A model generated the notes under the pieces. That model was not told where the DNA came from. It searched no databases and worked only from the letters and a program-made list of their open reading frames with translations. Shown here one piece after another: positions 53,211 through 62,304 of a stretch of 64,000 nucleotides of DNA (position 1 is its first letter; each line of letters begins with the position of its first letter). Made by a program: the position numbers and the translations under genes. Location of the stretch: NCBI GenBank assembly GCA_963651465.1, contig CAVJPS010000010.1, positions 1 to 64,000 on the forward strand, in the 5' to 3' direction. Source of the stretch: SUG2458 sp963651465. Lineage in GTDB: Bacteria; Bacillota_I; Bacilli_A; RFN20; CAG-826.

Positions 53211-53488
53211 ATGACACTAAAACAATTACGAACAGCTAAAGGATTAACCATTAACGAATGTACCAAATTTTTGGGCGTTCCCACTAGGACTTATATTCCG
53301 ATGAAAGTAAGTCCAATACAATTAAATATAGGTTTATGGTTGAAAAATTGAGCGAATACGGATTTATTGACGAGGAACTAAGAGAAGAATTAAAGAAAAA
53401 AGTCGATTTACTTGATGTCCTTCAGCTTAATAACAACCAAAAATTACTTCAAGAAATATTAAAGGACGGAATAAAGATTTATGGATAG
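53211..53488 (+). pseudogene. Broken XRE-HTH/nucleotidyltransferase (MNT) antitoxin gene
   Basis: A ribosome site GAGGTGG precedes ATG 53211. The first frame gives a clear helix-turn-helix start (MTLKQLRTAKGLTINEC, FLGVPTRTYI) and then stops at 53351. The continuation lies in another frame from about 53300: DESKSNTIKYRFMVEKLSEY, then a jump to KKVDLLDVLQL and EILKDGIKIYG, ending at 53488. In intact relatives the HTH is followed by an MNT nucleotidyltransferase domain whose last part ends the same way. So the gene has one frameshifting deletion and has lost most of the nucleotidyltransferase core. Assignment of the family is from recalled sequence patterns. Confidence 0.75.
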
Positions 53489-53528
53489 GATAAAAGATGA
53501 CGCCTTTGTCCTGTTATGTCTTACCTGA
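53481..53528 (+). pseudogene. Remnant of a HEPN-type (HepT/DUF86) partner gene
   Basis: ATG 53481 overlaps the stop of the preceding pseudogene in the ATGGATAG arrangement typical for coupled partners. Only MDRIKDDAF, which resembles the start of DUF86 HEPN proteins, is left before the frame turns into VLLCLT and stops at 53528. The rest of the toxin has been deleted. Confidence 0.5.
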
Positions 53529-54042
53529 AATTAGGATTCACTCCTAAATTTTTATATTATATTAACCCTACTTAATATAAAAGCAATAGAAACTTCTGCT
53601 AGGGAAGAATCAGTTTTATATGTCAAAATTTTATACATTACATTTATAACAGGGATTTTAATGATAATTGACCTCATTTCCACATTTAAATTAAAAAATA
53701 ACTATCAACAAATTGATATCTAGATAACTAATAAAAAGTTTCTAAAAAAATATATATAGAAAGAAATGGCTCAAATAAAAATAATAATTGAAAAATTATA
53801 AAGCATCTTTTTTCTTTTAATTTGATAAAAAAGATGTAATTTCGTTACGCATTCTGAATCATAATAGTTCATCATTGTTATTTAAATATTAAGAGGAGCA
53901 AAAATGCTCGTTTTTTTTCATTCATTAAGAATTTAAAATGCATTTAAGTAAATTACTGTTATAGTATATAAATATAACTATGAATAATTTTATTTAAAAA
54001 TTATTTTAAAATATGCAATAATATAAAAGAGGTAAAAAAAGT
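53529..54042. other. Intergenic stretch with degraded coding frames
   Basis: About 510 bases. A plus-strand frame without a start codon runs to a stop at 53723 and contains a hydrophobic stretch (VLYVKILYITFITGILMI), probably the end of a lost membrane protein. A terminator-like hairpin is at 53895-53919. The promoter and ribosome site of the lipoprotein nuclease (AAGAGG) are at its end. Confidence 0.5.
53895..53919 (+). terminator. Orphan plus-strand terminator
   Basis: Stem GAGCA / TGCTC and T8, with no intact gene upstream; probably left over from the eroded locus. Confidence 0.6.
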
Positions 54043-55251
54043 ATGAAAAAGAAATTATTAATTATCCCCCTATTAGTTAACTGTTTCGTTGCTACTGAAT
54101 TACTAACATCTTGTAAGAAAAACTCTATTTACACAGACTCAAATGTTATTATTTCAGAAGTTTTAGAAGGTGCTTCTAATAATAAAGCTATTGAACTTTA
54201 TAACTTATCAGACAATGATGTTGATTTAAGCGAATACAAAGTTAGTATCTTTGTTAAAAGTGGTAAAACATATGACATTGAGCTTTCTGGTACATTAGGC
54301 GCTAAGAAAACATATGTTATTGCAAGTAGTAAGTCTACTGAAGATGTTACAAGCAAAGCTAATTTACTTTCAGAAAATTGTAATTTTATCGGTAATCAAC
54401 CTATTAGACTTTATAAAGAAAATAAATTAATGGATATTACTGGTAAAGATGAAACTAACTTAGTTACATACAATAAAGATTGTACATTAGTAAGAAAAAC
54501 AAATTATTTAAAAGGTCGTTCAACTTATGAACCATACGAATGGTTATTCTACAGTGCTGATGTAACTACTTATTTAGGTAATGTTGATAACTCAGTTACT
54601 GAAGAAGAACTTTTAGCTGGTCCACAAATTGCTGAAGAATATATTGGTATTGCGTATGGTAAATATACAAGTGATAATACTCCAATTACTTTAGGAACCG
54701 AAGTCGAATTAGGTGCTGTATGTGGCAATGGTGGATTAGTTGACGTTACTCTTTCTAATGGTGTTGACGGAGATACAGCAGTATTTAGATTTCCATCGGA
54801 TTTTAAAAAGACTTATCCTTCATCTAGTAATAAAGTAAGATTTCAAGGCATCGATACTCGTGAATCATATACTGGCAACATTCAAGAATTTGGTATTCCT
54901 GCAAAATTCTTTACTACAAACATTTTAGAAAACGCAACTGACTTAAAAATACAATCTTCAGTAAATGGATCAATTTCTGAAAACTATGGTCGTTATTTAG
55001 GCTGGGTTTGGGCAGATGGAACACTTGTTAACTGGAAAGTATGTCAACGTGGTTATAGTGATCAAGCATTTGAAGGTGTTGATACAATGTACTATAAAGG
55101 TTTAACATATGCTTCTTGGTTGTTAGATGCTGTTAACTATGCAAAATTTAATAAAAAAGGTATTTGGGGAGAAAAGGATCCTTACTGGGATTACAATACT
55201 GCAAAATCAACATATACTGGTGAAACATTATCTCCTGAAGAATATGAATAG
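54043..55251 (+). CDS. Surface lipoprotein nuclease: lamin-tail domain plus SNase-like domain
   Basis: A 402-residue exported protein. The signal peptide ends at LLTSC (Cys about 24), so it is a lipoprotein. Residues about 34-125 resemble a lamin-tail domain (VIISEVLEGASNNKAIELYNLS), often found on secreted nucleases. Residues about 235-390 are staphylococcal-nuclease-like: VRFQGIDTRES holds Arg, Asp, Thr and Glu of the active site (Arg replaces the usual Pro), and ENYGRYLGWVW supplies the second Arg. It likely degrades DNA or RNA outside the cell for nucleotide scavenging. It is monocistronic. Confidence 0.85.
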   Translation: MKKKLLIIPLLVNCFVATELLTSCKKNSIYTDSNVIISEVLEGASNNKAIELYNLSDNDVDLSEYKVSIFVKSGKTYDIELSGTLGAKKTYVIASSKSTEDVTSKANLLSENCNFIGNQPIRLYKENKLMDITGKDETNLVTYNKDCTLVRKTNYLKGRSTYEPYEWLFYSADVTTYLGNVDNSVTEEELLAGPQIAEEYIGIAYGKYTSDNTPITLGTEVELGAVCGNGGLVDVTLSNGVDGDTAVFRFPSDFKKTYPSSSNKVRFQGIDTRESYTGNIQEFGIPAKFFTTNILENATDLKIQSSVNGSISENYGRYLGWVWADGTLVNWKVCQRGYSDQAFEGVDTMYYKGLTYASWLLDAVNYAKFNKKGIWGEKDPYWDYNTAKSTYTGETLSPEEYE

Positions 55252-55301
55252 TATTTTAAAAAAATTGTGTTATAATTAATCTTGCTTTTAGAGGTATTAC
55301 T

Positions 55302-55553
55302 ATGGAACAAGAATTAACAATTGAAGAACAAATTGAAAACGTATTAGATAAAATTAGACCATTTATCCGTCGTGATGGTGGCGATGTCATCTTTGATAGC
55401 TTTGAAGATGGTATTGTTTACATTAACATGCTTGGTGCATGTAGTGACTGTAACTTAATTGATAATACAGTTTCAGAAGGTATTGAAATTATTTTAATGG
55501 AAGAAGTCCCTGGTATATTAGGTGTTAAACTTGCTTCAGAAAAAAATAAATAA
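55302..55553 (+). CDS. NifU C-terminal domain (Nfu-type) iron-sulfur protein
   Basis: An 83-residue protein corresponding to the Nfu domain: IRPFIRRDGGDV, YINMLGACSDC (CxxC, cluster ligand) and GIEIILMEEVPGI. It carries a 4Fe-4S cluster between two monomers and passes it to target enzymes. The suf genes are not in the window. RBS AGAGGTATT. Confidence 0.93.
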   Translation: MEQELTIEEQIENVLDKIRPFIRRDGGDVIFDSFEDGIVYINMLGACSDCNLIDNTVSEGIEIILMEEVPGILGVKLASEKNK

Positions 55554-55557
55554 GCAT

Positions 55558-55586
55558 AAAAAAAGTGACTTTGTAAGTCACTTTTT
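55558..55586. terminator. Terminator between nfu and cysQ
   Basis: Stem AAAGTGACTT / AAGTCACTTT, bidirectional between convergent genes. Confidence 0.85.
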
Positions 55587-55592
55587 GTTTTG

Positions 55593-56369
55593 CTATAATT
55601 TGTTTTCAACTCGATTAAGAATGAAATAACCTTCACGGTTATAAACATCTTTTCTATTATATGTAAGTGGTTCACCATTTGGTTTAATAAATAGGCCACC
55701 AGCCTCTTCAACAACACATTGTGATGCAGCTGTATCCCATTCTTTAGTCCCATTTGTAAATCGGACTGAGATTTCAGCAAGTCCACTTGCAATTCGGCAT
55801 GCCTTAATTGCACTACCATATCTTTCTACATTTGTAATTTTGTCACCATGTTCTTTAATATAATCTTTTTCGTTATCAGTAACATGGAAACGTGAAGTTA
55901 AAAATGTTAAATTACTTGTTCTATCATTAACGTGTATTTTTGTAATTTCTCCATTAGGGTACAAATGGTAAGCACCATTTCCTTTTGAAGCATAATAAAT
56001 ATCGCCAGTTGTTGGAATTGATACTACTCCAACAACAACATTGCCTTTATATGCTAAGCCAATGTTAGTAGTAAATTCTCCGTCTTTAGCAACAAAATCT
56101 TTTGTTCCGTCAACAGGATCAACAATCCATAAATAATCATTATTTAAACGTTCAAAATTATCTTCTGATTCTTCAGTAAGAAGTGCGTAATCTTTAAAAT
56201 GTTCTTTTAAATATTTTCTAATTACAGCATCAGCGCCTTTATCAGCAGCAGTAACAGGTGAATTATCGTCTTTAATTTCAACATCAAAACTTGTGTTATA
56301 AATTTCCATAATACCTGGAATTGCTAATTTTGCAGCTTCAATAGCTACTTGTAATTCTTTTTCCCACAT
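55593..56369 (-). CDS. cysQ: 3'(2'),5'-bisphosphate nucleotidase (CysQ, inositol monophosphatase family)
   Basis: A 258-residue Mg-dependent phosphatase. Metal motifs: LLTEESEDN, IVDPVDGTKDF and EWDTAASQCVVEEAGG. The TKDF form after DGT marks the CysQ branch, which removes the 3'-phosphate of pAp. It lies 3 bases behind nrnA, whose product also hydrolyses pAp, so the pair is a single functional unit. Confidence 0.9.
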   Translation of the reverse strand: MWEKELQVAIEAAKLAIPGIMEIYNTSFDVEIKDDNSPVTAADKGADAVIRKYLKEHFKDYALLTEESEDNFERLNNDYLWIVDPVDGTKDFVAKDGEFTTNIGLAYKGNVVVGVVSIPTTGDIYYASKGNGAYHLYPNGEITKIHVNDRTSNLTFLTSRFHVTDNEKDYIKEHGDKITNVERYGSAIKACRIASGLAEISVRFTNGTKEWDTAASQCVVEEAGGLFIKPNGEPLTYNRKDVYNREGYFILNRVENKL

Positions 56370-56372
56370 ATA

Positions 56373-57320
56373 CTATTTTCCTTCCTGTACAATTAAATCA
56401 TCTAATTTTTGGATAATTTCATGTGCCATTTCTAACGATGATACGTTACATCCTGCAGCACATAAATGTCCTCCACCACCATATTGAACAGCGATTTGTT
56501 GAACATTGATACCACCAGAACGATATTCAACAAATGTTTTTCCATCTTCTTCTTCGCCAAAGAAAACCCAAATTGGACAGTCTTTAACATTAGCTAATAA
56601 ATTAACTAATACAGCAGTGTGGTGTCCAGAATATCCAAAGCTCTTACATGTTTCTTTATCAAAAATACAGTAGATAACTCCATGTTCAGATTTTTGATAA
56701 TGGCTATAAACATATCCTTTAAAACGTAAAGAAGCTTCATCGGCAACATATAAACGATCATATATTCTCTTCATTTCAATACCAAACGAAGATAAATAGC
56801 CACACATTTCAAATGTGTTTTTGGTAATTGGTTGATATTGGAAACGTCCACTATCAGTAACAATACCCATATAAAGTGATGATGCTCCAATTAAATTAAG
56901 TTTCATGTTGTTTTCAATAATAAACTTAGTAATAATTTCACTCGCAGCAATCATTTCAGTTTCTATAATTCGAACTGAACCGAATGGTTCTGAAATAATG
57001 TGGTGATCAATCATACATAAATCTAAGCCATTTCCAATACGTTGATCTTCAGATCTTGTAATAATGTTAAAATCAACACCAATACATAATGAATTAGCAA
57101 TAATTTCATCGCCAACTTCATCCATTGGTCCAAATAAATCAACACCAGGTTTAAAGCCACTTCCGACAGCATAAACTTTTTTATTTGGGAAAGTTTCTTT
57201 AATTGCTTCACGTAATCCAACTTGTGAGCCATAGCAGTCACCGTCAGGGTTTAAGTGACCAAATATAACTATTGAATCATATTCTTCAATTTTCTTAAAT
57301 AATTCCTTACTATTCTTCAT
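56373..57320 (-). CDS. nrnA: Bifunctional oligoribonuclease and pAp phosphatase NrnA (DHH family)
   Basis: A 315-residue DHH/DHHA1 protein. GHLNPDGDCYGS (residues about 20-31), CIGVDFN and MIDHHI are the DHH motifs; VQYGGGGHLCAAGC is the DHHA1 motif. NrnA degrades nanoRNAs of 2-5 nucleotides and dephosphorylates pAp. It is followed directly by cysQ. Confidence 0.93.
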   Translation of the reverse strand: MKNSKELFKKIEEYDSIVIFGHLNPDGDCYGSQVGLREAIKETFPNKKVYAVGSGFKPGVDLFGPMDEVGDEIIANSLCIGVDFNIITRSEDQRIGNGLDLCMIDHHIISEPFGSVRIIETEMIAASEIITKFIIENNMKLNLIGASSLYMGIVTDSGRFQYQPITKNTFEMCGYLSSFGIEMKRIYDRLYVADEASLRFKGYVYSHYQKSEHGVIYCIFDKETCKSFGYSGHHTAVLVNLLANVKDCPIWVFFGEEEDGKTFVEYRSGGINVQQIAVQYGGGGHLCAAGCNVSSLEMAHEIIQKLDDLIVQEGK

Positions 57321-57373
57321 AATCTTAACTCCTATCCAATATATTCTACCATATATGAGAATTGTTTAATAAT

Positions 57374-57400
57374 AAAAAAACTCCACTTTTGTGGAGTTTA
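57374..57400 (-). terminator. Terminator of fba
   Basis: Stem AAACTCCAC / GTGGAGTTT with a T7 run on the minus strand. Confidence 0.85.
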
Positions 57401-57414
57401 ATGCTTTCTTTTTA

Positions 57415-58284
57415 CTATTCAGCTTTACCGACAGAACCAAACATTTCCATTTTGATTTTGACGATTTCTTTAATGCCTTCTGTGCCAGGAGCAAGTAATT
57501 TACGTGGATCGAAACCTTTACCTTCTAAATCTTTACCAGCTTCAATGTATTTACGTGTAGCTTCAGCAAAGTATAATTGGCATTCTGTATTAACGTTAAT
57601 TTTGCAAACACCTAAAGAAATAGCTTTTTTAATCATATCTTCAGGAATTCCAGTACCACCATGTAAAACTAATGGCATAGTGCCACATTCGCCTTTAATA
57701 GCTTCTAATGCTTCAAAGTCAAGTCCTTGCCAGTTAGCAGGATATTTACCGTGAATATTACCAATACCAGCAGCTAAAATATCGATGCCTAAATCAGCAA
57801 TCATTTTACATTGTTTTGGATCAGCAACTTCACCACGGCCAATAACGCCGTCTTCTTCGCCACCAATTGAGCCAACTTCAGCTTCAACTGTAGCACCCAT
57901 TGAATGAGCTAAAGCAACGATTTCTTTAGTCTTTTCAATGTTTTCTTCGATTGAATAATGTGAACCATCAAACATAACTGAAGAGAAACCAGCTTCTAAA
58001 GCCTTTTTAGCTCCTTCATATGTACCATGGTCTAAATGTAATGCGACAGGAACTGTAATGTTTAAAGTTTCAATCATTGCTTTAACCATAGCAACAACAA
58101 CTTTATAGCCTGTCATATACTTTGCAGCACCTTCAGAAACACCTAATAAAACTGGTGAATTTAATTCTTGTGCTGTTAATAAGATAGCTTTAGTCCATTC
58201 AAGATTGTTAATATTGAAAGCACCAACAGCGTAATGGCCTTCACGAGCCTTTTGCATCATTTCTTTTGCATTTACTAAACCCAT
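57415..58284 (-). CDS. fba: Class II fructose-1,6-bisphosphate aldolase
   Basis: A 289-residue zinc aldolase of glycolysis. Its motifs are VALHLDHGTYEGAKKALEAG (metal His), VMFDGSHYSIEEN and VLHGGTGIPED. GGGGGAT precedes the start. It follows rpoE on the same strand with an 18-base gap, in a gene order similar to that of Bacilli. Confidence 0.95.
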   Translation of the reverse strand: MGLVNAKEMMQKAREGHYAVGAFNINNLEWTKAILLTAQELNSPVLLGVSEGAAKYMTGYKVVVAMVKAMIETLNITVPVALHLDHGTYEGAKKALEAGFSSVMFDGSHYSIEENIEKTKEIVALAHSMGATVEAEVGSIGGEEDGVIGRGEVADPKQCKMIADLGIDILAAGIGNIHGKYPANWQGLDFEALEAIKGECGTMPLVLHGGTGIPEDMIKKAISLGVCKINVNTECQLYFAEATRKYIEAGKDLEGKGFDPRKLLAPGTEGIKEIVKIKMEMFGSVGKAE

Positions 58285-58302
58285 ATTTATATCCCCCTTA
58301 GA

Positions 58303-58695
58303 TTAGTAATCTTCTTCCTCTGATTCTTTATCTTCATCAGACTCTTCATCATTTTCTAAAGAATCAACATCGTCACCGCTAATTTGTTTTTCATAGTCTA
58401 ATTCTTCTTGATCTAAATCAGCTTCGTCGATTTCTTCAACATCTTTATAAACATCATTCATATCAATGTGAACTTCTTCAAATTTCTTATGGCTACGTAA
58501 GTCCCATTCGTTTTCACCGACAGTAACGAAACGACCGTCAAGTGATAAGTTTGTATAGAAGCGTCCTAATTCTCTTGCTTCAGTTTCAGCATCCATATTA
58601 GTTACTTCTTTAATTTTGTCCCAAATTTCTTTAAATGGAACTTTAGTATTTCTTTCTTTAACAAATTCGTATGCAATTTCAATATTTGATTTCAT
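58303..58695 (-). CDS. rpoE: RNA polymerase delta subunit
   Basis: A 130-residue protein. The N-terminal domain (about 1-72) has the HARE-HTH fold and motif ELGRFYTNLSLDGRFVTVG. The C-terminal 55 residues are almost only Asp and Glu, the disordered acidic tail that displaces RNA from the polymerase. This subunit is specific to Bacillota and near relatives. It follows argS by 15 bases. Confidence 0.95.
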   Translation of the reverse strand: MKSNIEIAYEFVKERNTKVPFKEIWDKIKEVTNMDAETEARELGRFYTNLSLDGRFVTVGENEWDLRSHKKFEEVHIDMNDVYKDVEEIDEADLDQEELDYEKQISGDDVDSLENDEESDEDKESEEEDY

Positions 58696-58710
58696 TGTTT
58701 ATTCCTCCAA

Positions 58711-60336
58711 TTACATTTTTTCAGGTGCCGATACACCAATCAAATCTAAAGCATTTTTCATAACAATCATACTAGCTTTTGCAAGACCAAGTCTAGCAGC
58801 AGTTAAAGCAAGATTGTCTCTATCTAATAAACGGCATTCTGTATAGAACCCATGAATTAGTGAAGCGAGTTTTTGAATATATGTAGTTAATTTATAAGGA
58901 GATCTAGTTACAGCAGCATCTAATACTTCTTTAGAGAAGTCACTTAAGTGCTTCATTAAATCAATCTCTTTTGGATGATTTAATCCATTACCAGTTGAAT
59001 CTATTTCAATGTCTTGTGCATTTGATAAAACATTAAATAAACGAGCGTATGCATATTGAGCATAATATACAGGGTTTGCACTAGATGTCTCTTTTGCTAA
59101 ATCTAAGTTAAAATCTAAATGTCCGGATGCAGCTTTAGATACAAAGAAATATCTTACAGCGTCAACACCAACTTCTTCACATAATTCACGCATTGCAATA
59201 GCATTACCAGTTCTCTTTGACATCTTATATTCTTCACCGTTTTTAAATAAACGGACCATTTGAATTAACTCAACATCTAAGATATCACGAGGATAACCAA
59301 ACATTTGTAATGATGATTTCATACGATCAATGTATCCGTGGTGGTCAGCGCCAAGAACATCAATAAGTTTAACAAATCCACGATCTAACTTATTAAGGTG
59401 ATATGCAATATCAGGTAATAAGTAAGTGTAGTTACCATCACTTTTAATAATGACACGATCTTTATCATCTTTAAAAGCAGTAGTTTTTAAGAAAGTAGCT
59501 CCTTCATTTTCATAAATATAATCTTTAGCACCTTCTAAAACTCTTTCTACGCCTTTATTAGCACGAACAACAGTTTCATAAGAGAAAACATCAAATGATA
59601 CTCTAAAATCTTTTAAGTCATCTTTTAATTTATTAAGTTCGAGTTCAGCGCCTCTTCTTTTAAAGTAAGTTTCAGATTCTTCTGAATCAACTAAATATTT
59701 GTCGCCAACTTCTTCTTTCATAAGTTCAGCAACTTTAATTAAGTCTGGTGCGTGATAGCCATCTTCTGGTAATTCGACATTGTCACCAAATAATTGATGA
59801 TAACGTGCACGAATTGATTTGCCTAAAACTGTAATTTGGTTACCAGCATCATTAACGTAATATTCACGAGTGACATCGTAACCTACTTTATCATACATTC
59901 GGCAAATGCAATCACCGATTGCAGCACCTCTAGCATGACCTAAGTGTAAGTCACCAGTTGGGTTAGCTGACACGAATTCGACATTAATTTTTTCTTTATT
60001 GCCAAATGTGTTATCACCAAAATGTTCTTTTTCAGTAAGAATCTTTTCAATGATTGTATTAACTGCATCAGATTTAACAAAGAAATTAATAAATCCTGGG
60101 CCAGCAATTTCAACTTTATTAAAATCACTCTTATCAAGTAATTCTATTAATTGATTAGCAATTGCAACAGGTGCTTTTTTTAATGTGCGAGCAAGTTGCA
60201 TAGCAACGTTTGTAGCATAGTCACCATGTGCTTTATCTTTTGAACGTTCAATAACAATACTAGAAGTCTCAAGGCTTACATTCATCTTTTCTAAAGCTTC
60301 TTTTATCGTCAATTTTAATTTTTCTTCAATTAACAT
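58711..60336 (-). CDS. argS: Arginyl-tRNA synthetase
   Basis: A 541-residue class I synthetase. The HIGH motif is PTGDLHLGHARGAAIGD (His131 to His134), with an N-terminal tRNA D-loop domain (about 1-100), KMSKR-like KMSKRTGN and a helical anticodon domain at the end. It overlaps the DUF1934 gene by 7 bases, matching the ywiB-argS-rpoE order of Bacillus. Confidence 0.96.
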   Translation of the reverse strand: MLIEEKLKLTIKEALEKMNVSLETSSIVIERSKDKAHGDYATNVAMQLARTLKKAPVAIANQLIELLDKSDFNKVEIAGPGFINFFVKSDAVNTIIEKILTEKEHFGDNTFGNKEKINVEFVSANPTGDLHLGHARGAAIGDCICRMYDKVGYDVTREYYVNDAGNQITVLGKSIRARYHQLFGDNVELPEDGYHAPDLIKVAELMKEEVGDKYLVDSEESETYFKRRGAELELNKLKDDLKDFRVSFDVFSYETVVRANKGVERVLEGAKDYIYENEGATFLKTTAFKDDKDRVIIKSDGNYTYLLPDIAYHLNKLDRGFVKLIDVLGADHHGYIDRMKSSLQMFGYPRDILDVELIQMVRLFKNGEEYKMSKRTGNAIAMRELCEEVGVDAVRYFFVSKAASGHLDFNLDLAKETSSANPVYYAQYAYARLFNVLSNAQDIEIDSTGNGLNHPKEIDLMKHLSDFSKEVLDAAVTRSPYKLTTYIQKLASLIHGFYTECRLLDRDNLALTAARLGLAKASMIVMKNALDLIGVSAPEKM

Positions 60337-60734
60337 TTTTTCACCTCAATTTCTAATGTATTGTGAGAAATAATTTTATCATTTGTGAATATATCATATT
60401 CAAATAAAATATCAAGTGATTTTTTAAAAAACTTTACTAATTTGAAATCTAGTTCAAGTGTACGTGATTTAAATAAATATTTACCATGTGTTAACTCGTC
60501 TAATTTAAGGTTAATCAGTGCTTCGTAATCACGTTGAGAAATTTTAATATTACATTCACTTTCATCAACAAATAATAATTTTATTGTAATAAGTTTGTCT
60601 TGGTTATCTACATAACTAATCGATAACATACTATCGGAGTCATCTAAAGAATATAGTTCACCATTAAATGTTTCACTTATCTTTTCGTCATTTATTTCTT
60701 GGGTTGAAGTAATAGTAACAAAAGTTTTTTCCAT
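60330..60734 (-). CDS. ywiB: DUF1934 protein (YwiB-like)
   Basis: About 134 residues from ATG 60734 (GGTGA upstream). The sequence begins with a strand pattern FVTITSTQEIN and is rich in beta strands, as in the lipocalin-like YwiB family (DUF1934). Its function is unknown. Position upstream of argS and rpoE supports the assignment. Confidence 0.8.
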   Translation of the reverse strand: MEKTFVTITSTQEINDEKISETFNGELYSLDDSDSMLSISYVDNQDKLITIKLLFVDESECNIKISQRDYEALINLKLDELTHGKYLFKSRTLELDFKLVKFFKKSLDILFEYDIFTNDKIISHNTLEIEVKKC

Positions 60735-60820
60735 AATTTCACCGTGTTTATTATAAAACATTTTATGTTTTATTAAAAGCAACTTATTAAATTAGACTAA
60801 AGAAAGCGTTTTAAAAGATA

Positions 60821-60850
60821 AAAAAAGCTGAAAAATACAATTTCAGCTTT
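60821..60850 (-). terminator. Terminator of the ychF-ispF-gltX operon
   Basis: Stem AGCTGAAA / TTTCAGCT followed by T7 on the minus strand. Confidence 0.85.
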
Positions 60851-60859
60851 GATTTTTTA

Positions 60860-62302
60860 CTATTTATTTAAACGAGCAATAGTTTCTTTTTTACCTAATA
60901 CACTAATAATATTAACCATTTCAGCACCATGCATCATACCAGTTAATTTAAGTCTAATAGGCATGTATAAGTTTTTGCCTTTTACACCTAATGCTAATTG
61001 AACATTTTTGAAACATTGTTTTACTGTATCAGCATTGATATCATTTAATTTGTTTAATTCTTCTGCAAAAGTTTTAATAACGTTAGGCGTAGTATCTAAA
61101 TTCATAACATCTAAAGCTTCTTGCTCAGTGAATTCTACTGGATTAATAATAGGACTAATTAATTCAACAATTTCTTGTCCGTATCTAATTTGTTCTTTAA
61201 ATAAGTTAGCAAGTTTTAATATTTCAGCATCCGTTTTTGAATTAACATCAACTACTTTAGCAATAAATGGTTTAATGAATTTTAAATAGTCTTCTTCTGA
61301 CAATGCTTTAATGTAATGAGCGTTAAACCACATTAATTTAACAGGATCAAACATAGAAGGAGATGAAGATAACTTGTTAGGATTAAAAGCCTTTACAGCT
61401 TCTGGTAATGTAAAGAATTCATTATCGTCGTCAGGAGTCCATCCTAATAAAAGAATAAAATTAACAATTGCTTCTTTAAGATAACCTAATTCACGATATT
61501 GAGACATAAATTGTAAAATATTATTATCTCTTTTTGATAATTTCTTACCATCTTGGTTAACAATAATTGTCATATGTCCAAAGCGAGGAACTTGCCAGCC
61601 AAAATAATCATAAATAACAATTTGTTTTGGAGTATTAGATAAATGTTCTTCACCACGGAAAATGTGAGTCATTTCCATTAAATGATCATCAACTACAACA
61701 GCAAAGTTATATGTAGGGATGCCATTTGATTTCATAATAACCCAGTCACCGATATCATTTGTATTAAACGAAACTTTGCCACGTACTAAATCATCAAAAA
61801 CAATTTCTTTATTTTTTGGCATTTTAATTCTAATACAAGGTTTACGACCTTCTTTTTCGTATTGCGAAATTTGTTCAGGTGTCAAATGTAAACAGTGTCC
61901 GTCATATTTTGGAGCTGCAATACCTCTTTCAAGTTGAGCATCACGAGATGCTTGTAATTCATCTTCGTTACAGTAGCAATAATAGGCATAACCTTTATCA
62001 ACTAATTCTTGAGCATATTTATGATAAATATCTAATCTTTCCATTTGACGATATGGAGCATATTTAGGATTTGGAATTGCTGGAGATTCATCAGGTTCAA
62101 TACCTAACCATAATAAATCATTAAGTTGACTTTCTTCTCCACCAGCAACATTTCTTTCAATATCGGTATCTTCAATTCTAAATACTAATTCTCCACCAAA
62201 GTGCTTAGCATATAAATAATTAAATAGTGCTGATCTTGCACCACCTATATGAAGAAATCCTGTAGGTGATGGAGCGTATCTTACTCTTATTTTTTCAGCC
62301 AT
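60860..62302 (-). CDS. gltX: Glutamyl-tRNA synthetase
   Basis: A 480-residue class I synthetase. HIGH motif: PSPTGFLHIGGARSALF (residues 11-27); KMSKS-type loop: KLSKRD. It attaches glutamate to tRNA-Glu and, in many Bacillota, also to tRNA-Gln for later amidation; whether it is the non-discriminating type cannot be read here, and no GlnRS or GatCAB gene is in the window. It follows ispF by two bases. Confidence 0.96.
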   Translation of the reverse strand: MAEKIRVRYAPSPTGFLHIGGARSALFNYLYAKHFGGELVFRIEDTDIERNVAGGEESQLNDLLWLGIEPDESPAIPNPKYAPYRQMERLDIYHKYAQELVDKGYAYYCYCNEDELQASRDAQLERGIAAPKYDGHCLHLTPEQISQYEKEGRKPCIRIKMPKNKEIVFDDLVRGKVSFNTNDIGDWVIMKSNGIPTYNFAVVVDDHLMEMTHIFRGEEHLSNTPKQIVIYDYFGWQVPRFGHMTIIVNQDGKKLSKRDNNILQFMSQYRELGYLKEAIVNFILLLGWTPDDDNEFFTLPEAVKAFNPNKLSSSPSMFDPVKLMWFNAHYIKALSEEDYLKFIKPFIAKVVDVNSKTDAEILKLANLFKEQIRYGQEIVELISPIINPVEFTEQEALDVMNLDTTPNVIKTFAEELNKLNDINADTVKQCFKNVQLALGVKGKNLYMPIRLKLTGMMHGAEMVNIISVLGKKETIARLNK

Positions 62303-62304
62303 AA

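Noticed and set aside
53002..53217. Minus-strand frame of 71 codons rich in Phe, Leu and Tyr
   Set aside because: No ribosome site; it runs antisense through the operators and start of the toxin-antitoxin remnant, and its composition is what AT-rich antisense sequence gives.
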